DNA of 64,000 nt from UTCHB3 sp964531325 (GCA_964531325.1 CAZHCW010000010.1:80461-144460); one strand, 5' to 3'; numbered from the stretch's first letter, positions 55,731 to 64,000 are shown. Notes: generated by a model from the sequence alone, not told the origin. Numbers and translations are program-made.

Positions 55731-55794
55731 AACTGCCAATTGGGTTAAAGCGGCAAGGTATTTGTTAGTGTAACATGGTTATCTAACGGCAGTT
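55731..55794 (-). promoter_or_regulatory. Leader inverted repeat before rpsA
   Basis: AACTGCC (55731-55737) and GGCAGTT (55788-55794) could pair across 50 bases of the rpsA leader. A competing short stem, TGCC with GGCA at 55750-55755, lies inside. S1 is known to control its own translation in other bacteria, and such alternative stems could serve that. The ispH stop is six bases from the outer arm, so part could also be an ispH terminator. Confidence 0.3.
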
Positions 55795-55799
55795 ATTTG

Positions 55800-56702
55800 T
55801 TATAAACTGTATTCCTCTATTCCAAATTTCTCTTCAATCAGGCGTTTTACATCTCTCATCACCAAGTGTGGTGTTGAAGTGGCACCTGTAATTCCGACTG
55901 TCTCAACTCCCTCGAACCAGTTCCAGTCGATATCTTCTTTTGTCTCGGCAAAATATGTTCTTGGATTTACATCATGACTGATGTGAAACAGAACTTTACC
56001 ATTACTGGATTTTTTGCCAGCAGTAAAAATTATAATATCGTTTTCAGCAGCAAACTGCTGAAGTTTTTTCTCCCTCCCTGAAACCTGACCACAGATTGTA
56101 TCTTTTGCGTGGTACTGAACAGCTTCCTCTTCCATCGAACCGATAACCAAAGTTTCAAGCTTTTGTTTTAAAGCTTCGGCTACTTCCTTAAATTCCTGTT
56201 TGTCCATGGTCGTTTGTGAAAATAGAACTGTTGGTCGTGTAAAATCAACCGAGCCGAGAGCTTCCTCTTTGTTTAAAACAACGATGGAAGTATTCCCTGT
56301 AACTCCATTAATTCCAACAACTTCCGCATGGTTCTTCTTGCCAAAAATGACAACCTGAAATCCTCTGTCAACAAATTTTCTTACCCGTTCCTGAACTTTA
56401 ATAACTATCGGACAGGTTGCATCAACAAGTTCCACACCGTATTGTGCTGCCAATTTATAAGTTGATGGGGGTTCTCCATGAGCTCTTATCAACACACGGC
56501 TTCCCTTTTCAAGATTTGGTATGTCATCCACTGTGATGGTTGACAACCCCAATTTGTTGAGTCTCTCCACCTCCAAAGTATTGTGTATTACATCTCCAAG
56601 ACAATAAACTTTGGATTTATCCACCAAAGAACCTTCTGCTATGTCAATTGTTCTTACAACACCCCAGCAGAATCCGGCATTTTTATCAATCGTAACTTTC
56701 AT
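55800..56702 (-). CDS. ispH: 4-hydroxy-3-methylbut-2-enyl diphosphate reductase
   Basis: A 300-residue iron-sulfur reductase for the last step of the DXP isoprenoid pathway, giving IPP and DMAPP. The three cluster Cys are Cys 12 (GFCWGVVRTI), Cys 97 (DATCPIV) and Cys 204 (TICGQVSGRE). HAEVVGI near 125-131 carries the catalytic Glu, and TGATSTPHLVM near 275-285 carries the substrate-binding Ser. It lies 30 bases after cmk and 105 bases before rpsA. dxs, the first gene of the same pathway, is at 9252. Confidence 0.96.
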   Translation of the reverse strand: MKVTIDKNAGFCWGVVRTIDIAEGSLVDKSKVYCLGDVIHNTLEVERLNKLGLSTITVDDIPNLEKGSRVLIRAHGEPPSTYKLAAQYGVELVDATCPIVIKVQERVRKFVDRGFQVVIFGKKNHAEVVGINGVTGNTSIVVLNKEEALGSVDFTRPTVLFSQTTMDKQEFKEVAEALKQKLETLVIGSMEEEAVQYHAKDTICGQVSGREKKLQQFAAENDIIIFTAGKKSSNGKVLFHISHDVNPRTYFAETKEDIDWNWFEGVETVGITGATSTPHLVMRDVKRLIEEKFGIEEYSL

Positions 56703-56732
56703 ATATTCACCATTTTTCTTAAGATAACCACA

Positions 56733-57413
56733 TTATTCGTCAGTATGTTCCTTTTTCCGCACAAGATCCACAATATAATCACATTGTTGTTCGAGTGTAA
56801 GTGATGTAGTGTCAATTTCAATCGAATCGTCAGTTTTGTTGAGAGGTGAAATTTCTCTACCCGAATCGAGACTATCCCGTCGAATGATACTTTTTCTTAC
56901 TTCATCAAAAGAAATATCAGAGCCTGTTTCTTTAAGATCGGCAAGCCTTCTTCGTGCTCTTTCATCAACATTTGCGGTAAAAAAGAATTTTAGATCGGCA
57001 TCAGGAAAAACCACAGAACCTATATCTCTCCCCTCCATCACCACACCTCCCAATTTTCCCATTTCCTGCTGCATTCTTACAAGTTCGGTTCTAACTTCGG
57101 GAATACTGCTGATTGAAGAAACATTCAAATTTATCTCTTCGGTTCTTATCGCTTTTGTAATATCTTCATCATTCAGAAAAACAATATTTCCGTCTTTACC
57201 CGGTTTAAGAACAATTTTTGAGACTGAAAGTAACCTCAATAGCTCTGTTTTATTATCAAGATTTCCTGTTCTTATAGCAAGCAGAGTTACAGCCCGATAC
57301 ATTGCCCCTGTGTCTATGAATAAGTAACCGAGTTTTCGGGCTACTCTCTTTGCAGTACTGCTTTTACCCGATCCTGCCGGACCATCTATAGCTATCGTAA
57401 ACATTTTTTTCAT
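56733..57413 (-). CDS. cmk: Cytidylate kinase
   Basis: A 226-residue CMP/dCMP kinase. The P-loop is IDGPAGSGKSST (residues 9-20), followed by YLFIDTGAMYRAVTL near 30-44. VVMEGRDIGSVVFPDADLKFFF near 123-144 and ARRRLADLKETG near 153-164 complete the family pattern, with the last supplying the Arg-rich lid. It makes CDP and dCDP from the monophosphates. It is first in the cmk-ispH-rpsA run. Confidence 0.95.
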   Translation of the reverse strand: MKKMFTIAIDGPAGSGKSSTAKRVARKLGYLFIDTGAMYRAVTLLAIRTGNLDNKTELLRLLSVSKIVLKPGKDGNIVFLNDEDITKAIRTEEINLNVSSISSIPEVRTELVRMQQEMGKLGGVVMEGRDIGSVVFPDADLKFFFTANVDERARRRLADLKETGSDISFDEVRKSIIRRDSLDSGREISPLNKTDDSIEIDTTSLTLEQQCDYIVDLVRKKEHTDE

Positions 57414-57492
57414 AGCTTGGAAATATACGGAATTTTTTGCTTTTAAACAAGATTTTCGAGGGGTTATGGGTAACTTAATGAGGTAAAATGTA

Positions 57493-57527
57493 AGTAGCAG
57501 AGTAGCAGAGTAGCGAAGTAGCGAAGT
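57493..57527. repeat. 8-bp tandem repeat
   Basis: AGTAGCAG twice, then AGTAGCGA twice, then AGT. It lies in the 57414-57685 spacer, which holds no gene but carries several repeat-like pieces. Confidence 0.9.
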
Positions 57528-57680
57528 TTAACCGCAGAGAACGCAAAGGAAACTTAAAAACCGCTTCCCTGACCTCACCCCTGGCCCCTCTCCTAAAATG
57601 AGAGGGGAAGATTACGACTCAGAATTCCTGGGGCAATAAAATCCCCTCCGCGAAAATCCGTCCAATCTGAGTGTATCTGC
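57528..57680. repeat. Dispersed repeat-like spacer DNA
   Basis: AACCGCAGAGAACGCAAAGGAAAC, shortened here to its core CGCAGAGAACGCAAAGG (57533-57549), is shared with the GH9 linker. CCTCACCCCTGGCCCCTC with a perfect 8-bp stem CCCCTCTC/GAGAGGGG (57585-57592 and 57600-57607) follows, then AAAATCCGTCCAATC, also similar to the linker DNA. These are typical pieces of intergenic dispersed repeats. Confidence 0.6.
57585..57607 (-). terminator. Perfect-stem hairpin in the spacer
   Basis: CCCCTCTC and GAGAGGGG pair over eight bases around CTAAAAT. There is no clear T run on either side. It may be part of a dispersed repeat rather than a real terminator. Confidence 0.3.
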
Positions 57681-57685
57681 GTCCC

Positions 57686-58684
57686 CTAAATTATCTTCTC
57701 AATTGTGTCCGCATCTATCCCCCCTTCACCGGAGAAATCGCACTTTTTAGGGTCACCCGGGCAACGGGTTGCACAATAGTTTTGTGTTGGGAGAATAAAT
57801 TTGGCATGGTTACCAACAGGTCCCCATAATGAAGGACGACATGCAGGTAATGGACAAAACAATGAAAGAGTCTCCACTTTTAATGCCGCAGCTATGTGCA
57901 TTGTGCCTGTGGAAGATGAAATCAGGAGGTCTAAAATTGAAAAATTTATTATCGACTCTCTTAAAGTTCTCTCTTTATTGATTTGAATGATTCCGGGAGG
58001 AATGTTAAAGCCATCAGGAAGAATATTATCTGTGATTACAACTTTTATTCCTTCTTTTTCTGAGAGTTGTTTACACAATTTTAAATATTCATCTGGTGGC
58101 ATATTTGGCGCAGAACCACCACTTGTGATATGAACACCTATGATCCTCTCACCTTCAGGTGCAATTTCTTTTTTGATTAGCGTAGCTGTGGCTGTTTCTG
58201 TTTCACTCAGAAATATCTCTGTGGCATCCTCGTTTACTTTTCCACCTGTCTTGATAACAAAATCGAGACACCATGAAGCTTCACTTCTTTCTCGTTTTTC
58301 ATCTTGTCGTACAATCGATTTTGTTCCCGTTATGAGGTGGTAAGGTCTTCTGCTGGTGCCATATCGTCTTTTTACCCCTGCCAAAAAAAATGCATAAGCA
58401 AGGGTTTCGTTAGGAAGAAGCATAAAACCATCGGTGAATTGATACGGTTTAATCAGAGAGACCAGGCTTCTAATCGATTGTATCCCCCTGCTAAAATCAT
58501 CCCAAACCAGGATGTTATCAACATACGGATTATTTACGAAAATATCTTTGGTATAACTCCTTACGAGCACAGAAACTTCGCAACCGGGAAAATTTTTTTT
58601 AAGTTCCCGCGGTATGGGAGTTGCCAAAACGGTATCGCCAATCCTGTCGATTCGCGCCACCAAAAATTTACGCTTACCGGTCAT
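57686..58684 (-). CDS. GT9-family glycosyltransferase (ADP-heptose:LPS heptosyltransferase-like)
   Basis: A 332-residue protein starting FLVARIDRIGDTVLATPIPRELKKNFP, the GT9 opening with the Asp that binds acceptor and donor. HITSGGSAPNMPPDEYLKLC near 191-210 and LDLLISSSTGTMHIAAALKVETLSLF near 250-275 form the donor site; the usual D(T/S)GxMH reads SSTGTMH here. The C-terminus has three Cys in CATRCPGDPKKC, near residues 305-316, a pattern seen in GT9 proteins outside the classical WaaF group. It should add a heptose-like sugar to the lipopolysaccharide core. It is divergent from the methyltransferase gene. Confidence 0.88.
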   Translation of the reverse strand: MTGKRKFLVARIDRIGDTVLATPIPRELKKNFPGCEVSVLVRSYTKDIFVNNPYVDNILVWDDFSRGIQSIRSLVSLIKPYQFTDGFMLLPNETLAYAFFLAGVKRRYGTSRRPYHLITGTKSIVRQDEKRERSEASWCLDFVIKTGGKVNEDATEIFLSETETATATLIKKEIAPEGERIIGVHITSGGSAPNMPPDEYLKLCKQLSEKEGIKVVITDNILPDGFNIPPGIIQINKERTLRESIINFSILDLLISSSTGTMHIAAALKVETLSLFCPLPACRPSLWGPVGNHAKFILPTQNYCATRCPGDPKKCDFSGEGGIDADTIEKII

Positions 58685-58746
58685 TTTCTGAAATTTGCAT
58701 TATCTTTCTATTTGAATTTTGAAATTTATGAAAAAATAACCGAATA

Positions 58747-59472
58747 ATGAGAAAAGCAGACTTTAATTACATCGAACATTACAAAAATGACGCTGAACAG
58801 TTTGATTATTTTGAAGAAAGATCAGGCGCAACAGCTCATGATGAACGAAGAGTAAGGGAGTATATAATCTCTGAAATTGATGTAAAAAAAGGGAGAATTT
58901 TGGATGTGGGTGCCGGTAGTGCCTGGGTGGCTGAATACTTTACAAAGCTCGATTTTGATGTTATTTCGATGGATATCAGTCTGATAAATCTTGAAAAAGC
59001 AAAATCCAAAGTGCCTTCGGTTAATCATTCTTGTGTGAGCAGTGATGCATTTGCGCTACCCTACAAGGATGGTTCATTTGAAGTGGTAATTGCGAGTGAA
59101 ATTATCGAACATGTTTATGATCCCGAAGCTTTTGTTAAGGAACTTTCAAGAGTTCTAAAGAGAGGTGGACAACTGATAATTACTACGCCTTATAAAGAAA
59201 AATTGCAATACTCATTGTGCATTCACTGTAATAAACCCACTCCCCTGCATGCACACATCCATTCATTTGATGAAAAAGTACTTACTTCTTTTTTCAGGGA
59301 TATTGAGAAACAAAATCTCGAATGGGAAACTTTTGGAAACAAACTCTTGATTTTTGCAAGAACCTGGGTGATTCTAAGGTTTTTCCCGTTTAAAATCTGG
59401 AAGCTTAAAGATAAAGCTGCCAATTTTCTATATAATATCCCCGCCCACATTATGATTAAGTTGACGCGATAA
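58747..59472 (+). CDS. Class I SAM-dependent methyltransferase
   Basis: A 241-residue methyltransferase. Motif I is ILDVGAGSAWVAEYF near 51-65, post-I is VISMDIS near 73-79, and motif IV/post-II is FEVVIASEIIEHVYDPEAFVKELSRVLKRGG near 110-140, given by its ends. This is the Methyltransf_11 pattern found in glycan and lipid-linked operons. The C-terminus has hydrophobic, basic pieces (WVILRFFPFKIW) that may touch membrane. Placement between two glycosyltransferase genes suggests action on a cell-surface glycan or its lipid carrier; the substrate is unknown. Confidence 0.85.
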   Translation: MRKADFNYIEHYKNDAEQFDYFEERSGATAHDERRVREYIISEIDVKKGRILDVGAGSAWVAEYFTKLDFDVISMDISLINLEKAKSKVPSVNHSCVSSDAFALPYKDGSFEVVIASEIIEHVYDPEAFVKELSRVLKRGGQLIITTPYKEKLQYSLCIHCNKPTPLHAHIHSFDEKVLTSFFRDIEKQNLEWETFGNKLLIFARTWVILRFFPFKIWKLKDKAANFLYNIPAHIMIKLTR

Positions 59473-59473
59473 T

Positions 59474-60598
59474 CTAAACAAAATGATGTCTCACTAATGA
59501 ATATTCACTGTCCCAATTTAGCCTTTGGTGGGCGATCATTGCATTTCCCTGAATCATTTTTCTGATCTCAGTATCCCGTAATAATTTTATTGTATTAACT
59601 ATGTCATCCTGTTTCTCCGGATCAACATACTTCCCTACTCCATATTCATCAATTATCTGAACCATCTGTGGCAAATTGCTCGCCAATACAGGAACTCCGA
59701 CTGCAATGTATTCAAAAAGTTTGTTTGGAAGAGCATAATAATAACTTCGACTTATGTTTTCTATTAAAACACACCCGATATCCGCAGATGCTGTGTAGGA
59801 AAGTAACTCATTTTGCGAGATTGTTCCGGCAAATTTAATTCTGTGTGTCAAATGAAGTTCTGAGACATATTCCTCGAGCCCCGATCTTAAATCACCATCA
59901 CCGAGTATTACCAAACATAGATCATCAATCGCAGGAAGCAGTGAAATCAGTTTGTGGAGCCCCCTCCCTTTAAGAATTACTCCCTGATAAAGAAGAATTA
60001 GAGAATTTACGGGAAAATCGTAGAGTTTCCGAAGGTCAATTTTCTCGACTGTTTTTACCCGTTTTGGTAGATTCCTTAAAAGAATAAACTTTTCACGGGT
60101 TATTCCATAATCTTCCATTAAAACTTCAGCATCCATCAAACCTGTCACAATGACTTTATCACATTTTCCGATGAACAACTCCTCTATTTTGGCGAGAAAC
60201 CACTGCACATTCACCTTATTTTTTAATCCTGCAAGGTATCTAAAAAGCTCTCTTGAGTCGTAGTAGAGTGGTTTTCCACGAAATTCAGAGAAAAGCGCAA
60301 GGATCGGTAAATTATATATATCAGAAGCTATATAAAGATCGTATTTGTTGAAAATCAGTTTAGAACAAACAGAATAAAAGAATTTGAAATAGAAAAAAAG
60401 TGATGACCTTGATTTGTCTAACTTAATTACAGGGAATTCACCACCCTGTTTTCTGTCGAACCAATCAAAACTCAAGGTATCAACAGCCAGACCTTCAGAA
60501 AGAAGGGATGAACAAAGATTCGCAGCTCTGGTATCGTAATTAACATTACCCAGAAAGGAAATTAAAACCCGTTTTGGAGACTTGTTCTCAGAACGCAA
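59474..60598 (-). CDS. GT4-family glycosyltransferase
   Basis: A 374-residue GT-B enzyme. The N-terminal half is a Rossmann-like acceptor domain (VLISFLGNVNYDTRAANLCSSL). The C-terminal donor domain has LLYQGVILKGRGLHKLISLLP, LVILGDGDL, IKFAGTISQNELLSYTASADIGCVLIE and YYYALPNKLFEYIAVGVPVLAS, where the ExxxxxGxPV-type motif binds the nucleotide sugar. It overlaps the upstream GNAT-like gene by 11 bases. It probably builds a surface polysaccharide. The stop is one base from that of the convergent methyltransferase gene. Confidence 0.88.
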   Translation of the reverse strand: MRSENKSPKRVLISFLGNVNYDTRAANLCSSLLSEGLAVDTLSFDWFDRKQGGEFPVIKLDKSRSSLFFYFKFFYSVCSKLIFNKYDLYIASDIYNLPILALFSEFRGKPLYYDSRELFRYLAGLKNKVNVQWFLAKIEELFIGKCDKVIVTGLMDAEVLMEDYGITREKFILLRNLPKRVKTVEKIDLRKLYDFPVNSLILLYQGVILKGRGLHKLISLLPAIDDLCLVILGDGDLRSGLEEYVSELHLTHRIKFAGTISQNELLSYTASADIGCVLIENISRSYYYALPNKLFEYIAVGVPVLASNLPQMVQIIDEYGVGKYVDPEKQDDIVNTIKLLRDTEIRKMIQGNAMIAHQRLNWDSEYSLVRHHFV

Positions 60599-61550
60599 TT
60601 TTAAGCGTGTTCCGCATTACTGTGCGAGCATCGAATTTTTCCTTAAATTCAATGAGATTCATGCTCGGCGTCATCGGATTCAGGGCTTTGGTGTCTTGTG
60701 ATACTCCAATATCAACATATTTGTAACCGTTCTCTGTCGCCCACTTCACCACTTCATACATAACCCGTTGAATCGGTTTCATATATTCATATTCATATTT
60801 GAGCATGTTATAAAAACAGAGAGTTACATTTTTGTTGCTGTTAAAAAGTAGTGAACCGGCGATTGGAATACCTTCATGATAGACCATAAAAAGTTTCATC
60901 ATATCAGGCATCAACTCGGCAATACGATAGATATCAGGTAAAGAATGTGTCGGTTTAACATCGTGACGCGCTTTATTTTCGATGAGAATTGGATAAAACT
61001 CGTCATATTTGTCATTGATCTCAACATCCAACCACCCTTCTTTTAGTGTTTTCCGGATGTTTCTTCTGATAGTTGGTGCAAATTTTTCGATTATATCTTC
61101 TGCAGGATCAAGTTTGATACAACTTGAGATGTAGTGCAAATCATATTTGAATCCCCTCCATAACATTGCAAAATCGAGACTTTGATTACGGGTCCTCTCG
61201 TAAATATCGGGAGCGGCAGTTAGTGAATAGCCTTTAAATCCCTCCTTTTTCCCAAAGTCTATTAAAAGATCAATCATATCCAGGGCTTCGGCGAAACGGA
61301 TATCATCAGTGACCAAGGAACCATAACTTGCGCCTATTGGCGATTCAAACATGCCATCAGGTTGTAGTCTTCCCGGAAGCACAGCTTTTATGTTCCCTTT
61401 GTCTAAAATCATCAAATGATCAAAAGAAAACTTGCCGGGGGTGTGGTAATCAAAAAATATTTGTTTGTGAAATATTGTCCCGTTGTTTGAATTCTCAACA
61501 AAATTATCCCATTTTGTTTTCCATTCGGGGGTATATCGAACTATTTCCAT
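60588..61550 (-). CDS. FemAB/GNAT-like transferase
   Basis: A 320-residue protein of the GNAT_6/FemAB-related class. WDNFVENSNNGTIFHKQIFFDYH near 14-36 is the usual N-terminal pattern, and a second GNAT-like half includes IPIAGSLLFNSNKNVTLCFYNML near 221-243 and ENGYKYVDIGVSQDTKALNPMTPSMNLIEFKEKFDA, given by its ends. Relatives add amino acids or acyl groups to peptidoglycan or to lipid-linked sugars. It is co-transcribed with the GT4 enzyme, supporting modification of a surface glycan. Substrate not known. Confidence 0.78.
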   Translation of the reverse strand: MEIVRYTPEWKTKWDNFVENSNNGTIFHKQIFFDYHTPGKFSFDHLMILDKGNIKAVLPGRLQPDGMFESPIGASYGSLVTDDIRFAEALDMIDLLIDFGKKEGFKGYSLTAAPDIYERTRNQSLDFAMLWRGFKYDLHYISSCIKLDPAEDIIEKFAPTIRRNIRKTLKEGWLDVEINDKYDEFYPILIENKARHDVKPTHSLPDIYRIAELMPDMMKLFMVYHEGIPIAGSLLFNSNKNVTLCFYNMLKYEYEYMKPIQRVMYEVVKWATENGYKYVDIGVSQDTKALNPMTPSMNLIEFKEKFDARTVMRNTLKIAF

Positions 61551-61770
61551 TTTTGCAAACGATTTATTTTCAAAATTTTAAAAATATGAAATTTTTGACA
61601 GAATCAGAGACCTTTGAGTCTTTGCAGAAAACTTCAAAGCATATTTAAAGAGTCTTTTTTGGCTTTTAAAAAATGGCTTACACCAAAAAATAGTGGCAAA
61701 AAACTGAAATGTTAATTTAGTGCACTGTTAAGTGTCTCAAGATTCACGGGTCACTCAAGTGTCTCAAGTT
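61551..61770. other. AT-rich spacer with 12-bp direct repeat
   Basis: No gene is seen. AAGTGTCTCAAG occurs at 61730-61741 and again at 61757-61768, period 27. The region also contains the promoter area of the FemAB-like gene. No terminator with a T run is clear for the T9SS gene at 61771. Confidence 0.6.
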
Positions 61771-63594
61771 CTATTTCAAAAACATCATTTTTTCGGTTTT
61801 TACGAATAATGGAATCATATTTTTATCTCTTACCAACAAATTGTAAAAATAAACTCCTGATGCTATGTCTTTTATCGTTCCGATTGTTGCCGGTGAAAAT
61901 TTCCTTTCATACTCTCCTGCAGGAAGCCATCCGTTTTGTAGCATGGTTACTAGTTCACCATTTACATCATACACACGAAGGATTACCTCAGAGTCTTCGG
62001 ATAGAGAGAACTTTATCATTGTTGAAGGATTAAAAGGGTTGGGGTAGTTTTGGTAAAGATATATCCTTTCCGGGGCTGGGCTTTCTTCTTCAGCAGAAAT
62101 TCCTGTTATTACTACAGTTATACTGTCAAGTTTACTGACATTTCCTTGATTGTCCTTTGCAGTCAGTTTATAACTGTAACTGCCTGTCGGGACTTGAAGT
62201 GAATCGGTGAATAGTGTATCAATTCCTGAATATATTTTGTTGTTGTCATCCGGGATAAACTGAGGGTCTCTGCTTCTGTAAAGTGAGAATGAGTTAAAGT
62301 CAGCTTCGGTTCCTCCTCGCCAGTGGAAATTCACTTTATTTTTAAGTTTGGTGACTGAAATTACTTTTGGCTTCTTTGGAGGTAAATCTTTATACTGATA
62401 ACTCTGCCCATAAGGTCCACCATATAAACCAACATCACTCCTTGAACCGTCAACATCAAATATATTTGGATCACCAGCATCAATTAGAGGGGAAAACATT
62501 TGAAGAAGATAGTTGTTACTGTCCGGGTTTTCAAACATCGGGTCTGCGGTATAGTAGATTGTAGAGTCGGGGTCGTATAGTGTAGTATTATTAGATATCT
62601 CTCTGTTATTATAGAAGGCGTTGTAGTCAATAATCGCAGTGTCGAGTGGTTGATTCACATAGATCGCAAACTCACTTGAGTTCATTATCACATTATTCTC
62701 TATTTTGACTCCCGGTGATGCAACAACACCCCTACGGAAATTTGTAATTACATTATTGTTGACTGAGTTCGCTACATTTATTACACCATCATAGATTTGG
62801 CGGCGATTGTGTATAAAGTTGTTTCTAACTTCACAAAATACTCCGAAAAGATTACTTAGATAAATGGCAGAATTGAAGACTTCGATAAATGAGTTCCCAA
62901 TAATCTTTGCATAATTGCATGATATCCCCTCAGATACAAAGGAAAAAACATTTTTCCGGATTATTCCCACCTCAGTCACACTATTATCGTCAAAACCATT
63001 GATAGCTCTCAAGTTTTTATAAAAATAACAGGATGAAACTTCGCCTGTTGAAAATAACAGATCAATACCGGGAGAAAATGCACCTAAAAATTTAATATTT
63101 TGGACTTTTATTACATTATTGTTAAATGGCCCTGATAAAAAAAGTGCTATATGCTCTGACCAACCGAAATATGTTTTAAAACTAATGTTTTCGATGTGCA
63201 AGTCATCTTGAAAAATAAAAGCTTTTAACGAAGATCCTTGAGGAAATGCTGTCATATCGATTATACAACTATCAACATCAACACCAAAAATGGTAAGGTC
63301 CCTTCCAAAATTCTCAGAATTAACAATCTGGGAATAAACACCACTCCCTATCATTATCGTATCACCACTAATACAAATATCAACAACCTTTTGAATCGAA
63401 TCAGAAGCAGTTGCCCAAGTTGTATAAGGAGCGACAGGGGTTGGATTTGCTGCTTTAACATAACGAATTGTGGAATAACCCGGGATATTCAATAAGAGCA
63501 TCAAGAGAGTTGAGAATAAGATTGCCTTTGTAGGGACTTTCCTGGGAATAAATGCAGGCCGATGAATAGCGACTATAAATTTGGTGATTATCAT
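61771..63594 (-). CDS. Type IX-secreted right-handed beta-helix protein
   Basis: A 607-residue secreted protein. The signal region is extended (charged N-part of about 23 residues, then AILFSTLLMLLLNIPGYS). Residues about 50-370 resemble a pectate-lyase-type beta-helix, with short repeated strands such as GISCNYAKIIGNSFIEVF and NNVIMNSSEFAIYVN. An FN3-like domain (about 405-500; VNFHWRGGTEADFNSFSLYRS) and a T9SS sorting domain follow (NYPNPFNPSTMIKFSL, GVYFYNLLVRD, ending MMFLK). The ATG overlaps the stop of the upstream T9SS gene (ATGA), so the two are coupled. No catalytic residues can be assigned. Confidence 0.85.
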   Translation of the reverse strand: MIITKFIVAIHRPAFIPRKVPTKAILFSTLLMLLLNIPGYSTIRYVKAANPTPVAPYTTWATASDSIQKVVDICISGDTIMIGSGVYSQIVNSENFGRDLTIFGVDVDSCIIDMTAFPQGSSLKAFIFQDDLHIENISFKTYFGWSEHIALFLSGPFNNNVIKVQNIKFLGAFSPGIDLLFSTGEVSSCYFYKNLRAINGFDDNSVTEVGIIRKNVFSFVSEGISCNYAKIIGNSFIEVFNSAIYLSNLFGVFCEVRNNFIHNRRQIYDGVINVANSVNNNVITNFRRGVVASPGVKIENNVIMNSSEFAIYVNQPLDTAIIDYNAFYNNREISNNTTLYDPDSTIYYTADPMFENPDSNNYLLQMFSPLIDAGDPNIFDVDGSRSDVGLYGGPYGQSYQYKDLPPKKPKVISVTKLKNKVNFHWRGGTEADFNSFSLYRSRDPQFIPDDNNKIYSGIDTLFTDSLQVPTGSYSYKLTAKDNQGNVSKLDSITVVITGISAEEESPAPERIYLYQNYPNPFNPSTMIKFSLSEDSEVILRVYDVNGELVTMLQNGWLPAGEYERKFSPATIGTIKDIASGVYFYNLLVRDKNMIPLFVKTEKMMFLK

Positions 63595-64000
63595 TTCAAT
63601 ATCACCAATTTTTTGTTGATATTTAGGTCGTTTACTCTAAGCGAATAAATATATACTCCACTTGCAAGATTGCCTGATTCTATCGTTGTTTTGTGTCTGC
63701 CCATCGGCTTTTGTTCGTTCACCAACTGTTTTACCAATCTTCCGGTTATGTCATACAGTTTTATTGATACAAGTCCTTCTTTTGGAAGTGCATATTCAAT
63801 TATTGTTGAACTGTTAAACGGGTTTGGATAATTCTGTGACAGAGAATATTCTGTTATTACCTCTTCCGGTTTTGGTTCCTTCTTTATCGTGAACTTGTTA
63901 CCGTGTCTCTTCATCAGGTTGTTCATTCCTGACTTGTTCATTGTAGTTATCGAACCAACATCATTTTTCATGTTTCTGTTAAGGGCTGTACCTCTTAATG
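63591..64000 (-). CDS. C-terminal part of a type IX-secreted protein (cut by window edge)
   Basis: The frame is open to the right edge without a signal peptide, so what is seen (about 135 residues) is the end of a longer protein. An internal ATG at 63971 is not considered the start because the reading frame continues upstream of it and no Shine-Dalgarno precedes it. The end is a T9SS sorting domain: NYPNPFNSSTIIEYALP, LYDITGRLVKQLV and GVYIYSLRVND, ending KKLVILK. Its stop overlaps the start of the beta-helix protein, which suggests the two surface proteins are made together. Confidence 0.8.
   Translation of the reverse strand, partial: LRGTALNRNMKNDVGSITTMNKSGMNNLMKRHGNKFTIKKEPKPEEVITEYSLSQNYPNPFNSSTIIEYALPKEGLVSIKLYDITGRLVKQLVNEQKPMGRHKTTIESGNLASGVYIYSLRVNDLNINKKLVILK

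Noticed and set aside
58304..58747. 147-codon plus-strand open frame
   Set aside because: It is antisense to the N-terminal half of the GT9 gene, whose family motifs are clear.
1..64000. tRNA, rRNA, riboswitch or prophage genes
   Set aside because: All spacers longer than about 70 bases were read; no cloverleaf arms, rRNA segments, known riboswitch cores, integrases or phage structural genes were recognised.

Overview
The window looks like chromosomal DNA of an Ignavibacteria-type member of the Bacteroidota/Chlorobiota. Four proteins end in the Ig-like C-terminal sorting domain (NxPNPFNPST ... GVYxY ... K) that marks type IX secretion cargo. Three SusC-like TonB-dependent receptors carry N-terminal carboxypeptidase-regulatory-like domains. 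The cmk-ispH-rpsA cluster and AT-rich intergenic spacers fit the same group. Taxonomy is inferred from protein style only; no marker phylogeny was possible.

Layout. 1-4082 (minus): two low-complexity lipoproteins, an outer-membrane FadL/PorV-like barrel and the start of rsgA form one run, preceded by a lone receiver-domain protein. 4263-7778 (plus): a secreted barrel-like protein and a TonB-dependent receptor. 7816-16977 (plus): a tight housekeeping run, xseA-xseB-dxs-oxidoreductase-phoB/phoR-like pair-menF-menD, joining exonuclease VII, isoprenoid (DXP) and menaquinone synthesis. 17110-27741: zinc-ribbon protein, NagX/HGSNAT-like acyltransferase, YqaA-like membrane protein, a T9SS cargo protein paired with a TonB receptor, then divergent nadE-dsbD.

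28025-37701 is the accessory island: an intact IS1182-family element (terminal inverted repeats visible), a complete type I restriction-modification operon hsdM-hsdS-hsdR, and an XRE regulator plus ImmA/IrrE-type peptidase behind a perfect 12-bp inverted-repeat operator candidate. It is followed by a secreted GH9 glycosidase fused to a CE4-like deacetylase, an AGCS symporter and a sialate O-acetylesterase lipoprotein, a plausible glycan-degrading and uptake group.

43918-53746: a LytS/LytTR two-component pair whose kinase seems to start at ATT, a VCBS/UnbV T9SS protein, a transglutaminase lipoprotein, another TonB receptor, a small secreted protein and mtaB. 53881-57413 (minus): cmk-ispH-rpsA. 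57686-64000: cell-surface glycan genes (GT9, methyltransferase, GT4, FemAB/GNAT-like) and two T9SS-secreted proteins, the last cut by the window edge.

No tRNA, rRNA or CRISPR array was seen. The most unusual signals are: a dispersed intergenic repeat that is translated in frame as the linker of the GH9-CE4 enzyme; two genes (rsgA and the LytS kinase) whose only well-placed start after a good Shine-Dalgarno is ATC or ATT; a perfect operator-like palindrome before the XRE/ImmA pair; a 24-bp perfect palindrome inside a coding region; and a recurrent habit of short-period tandem repeats between genes.
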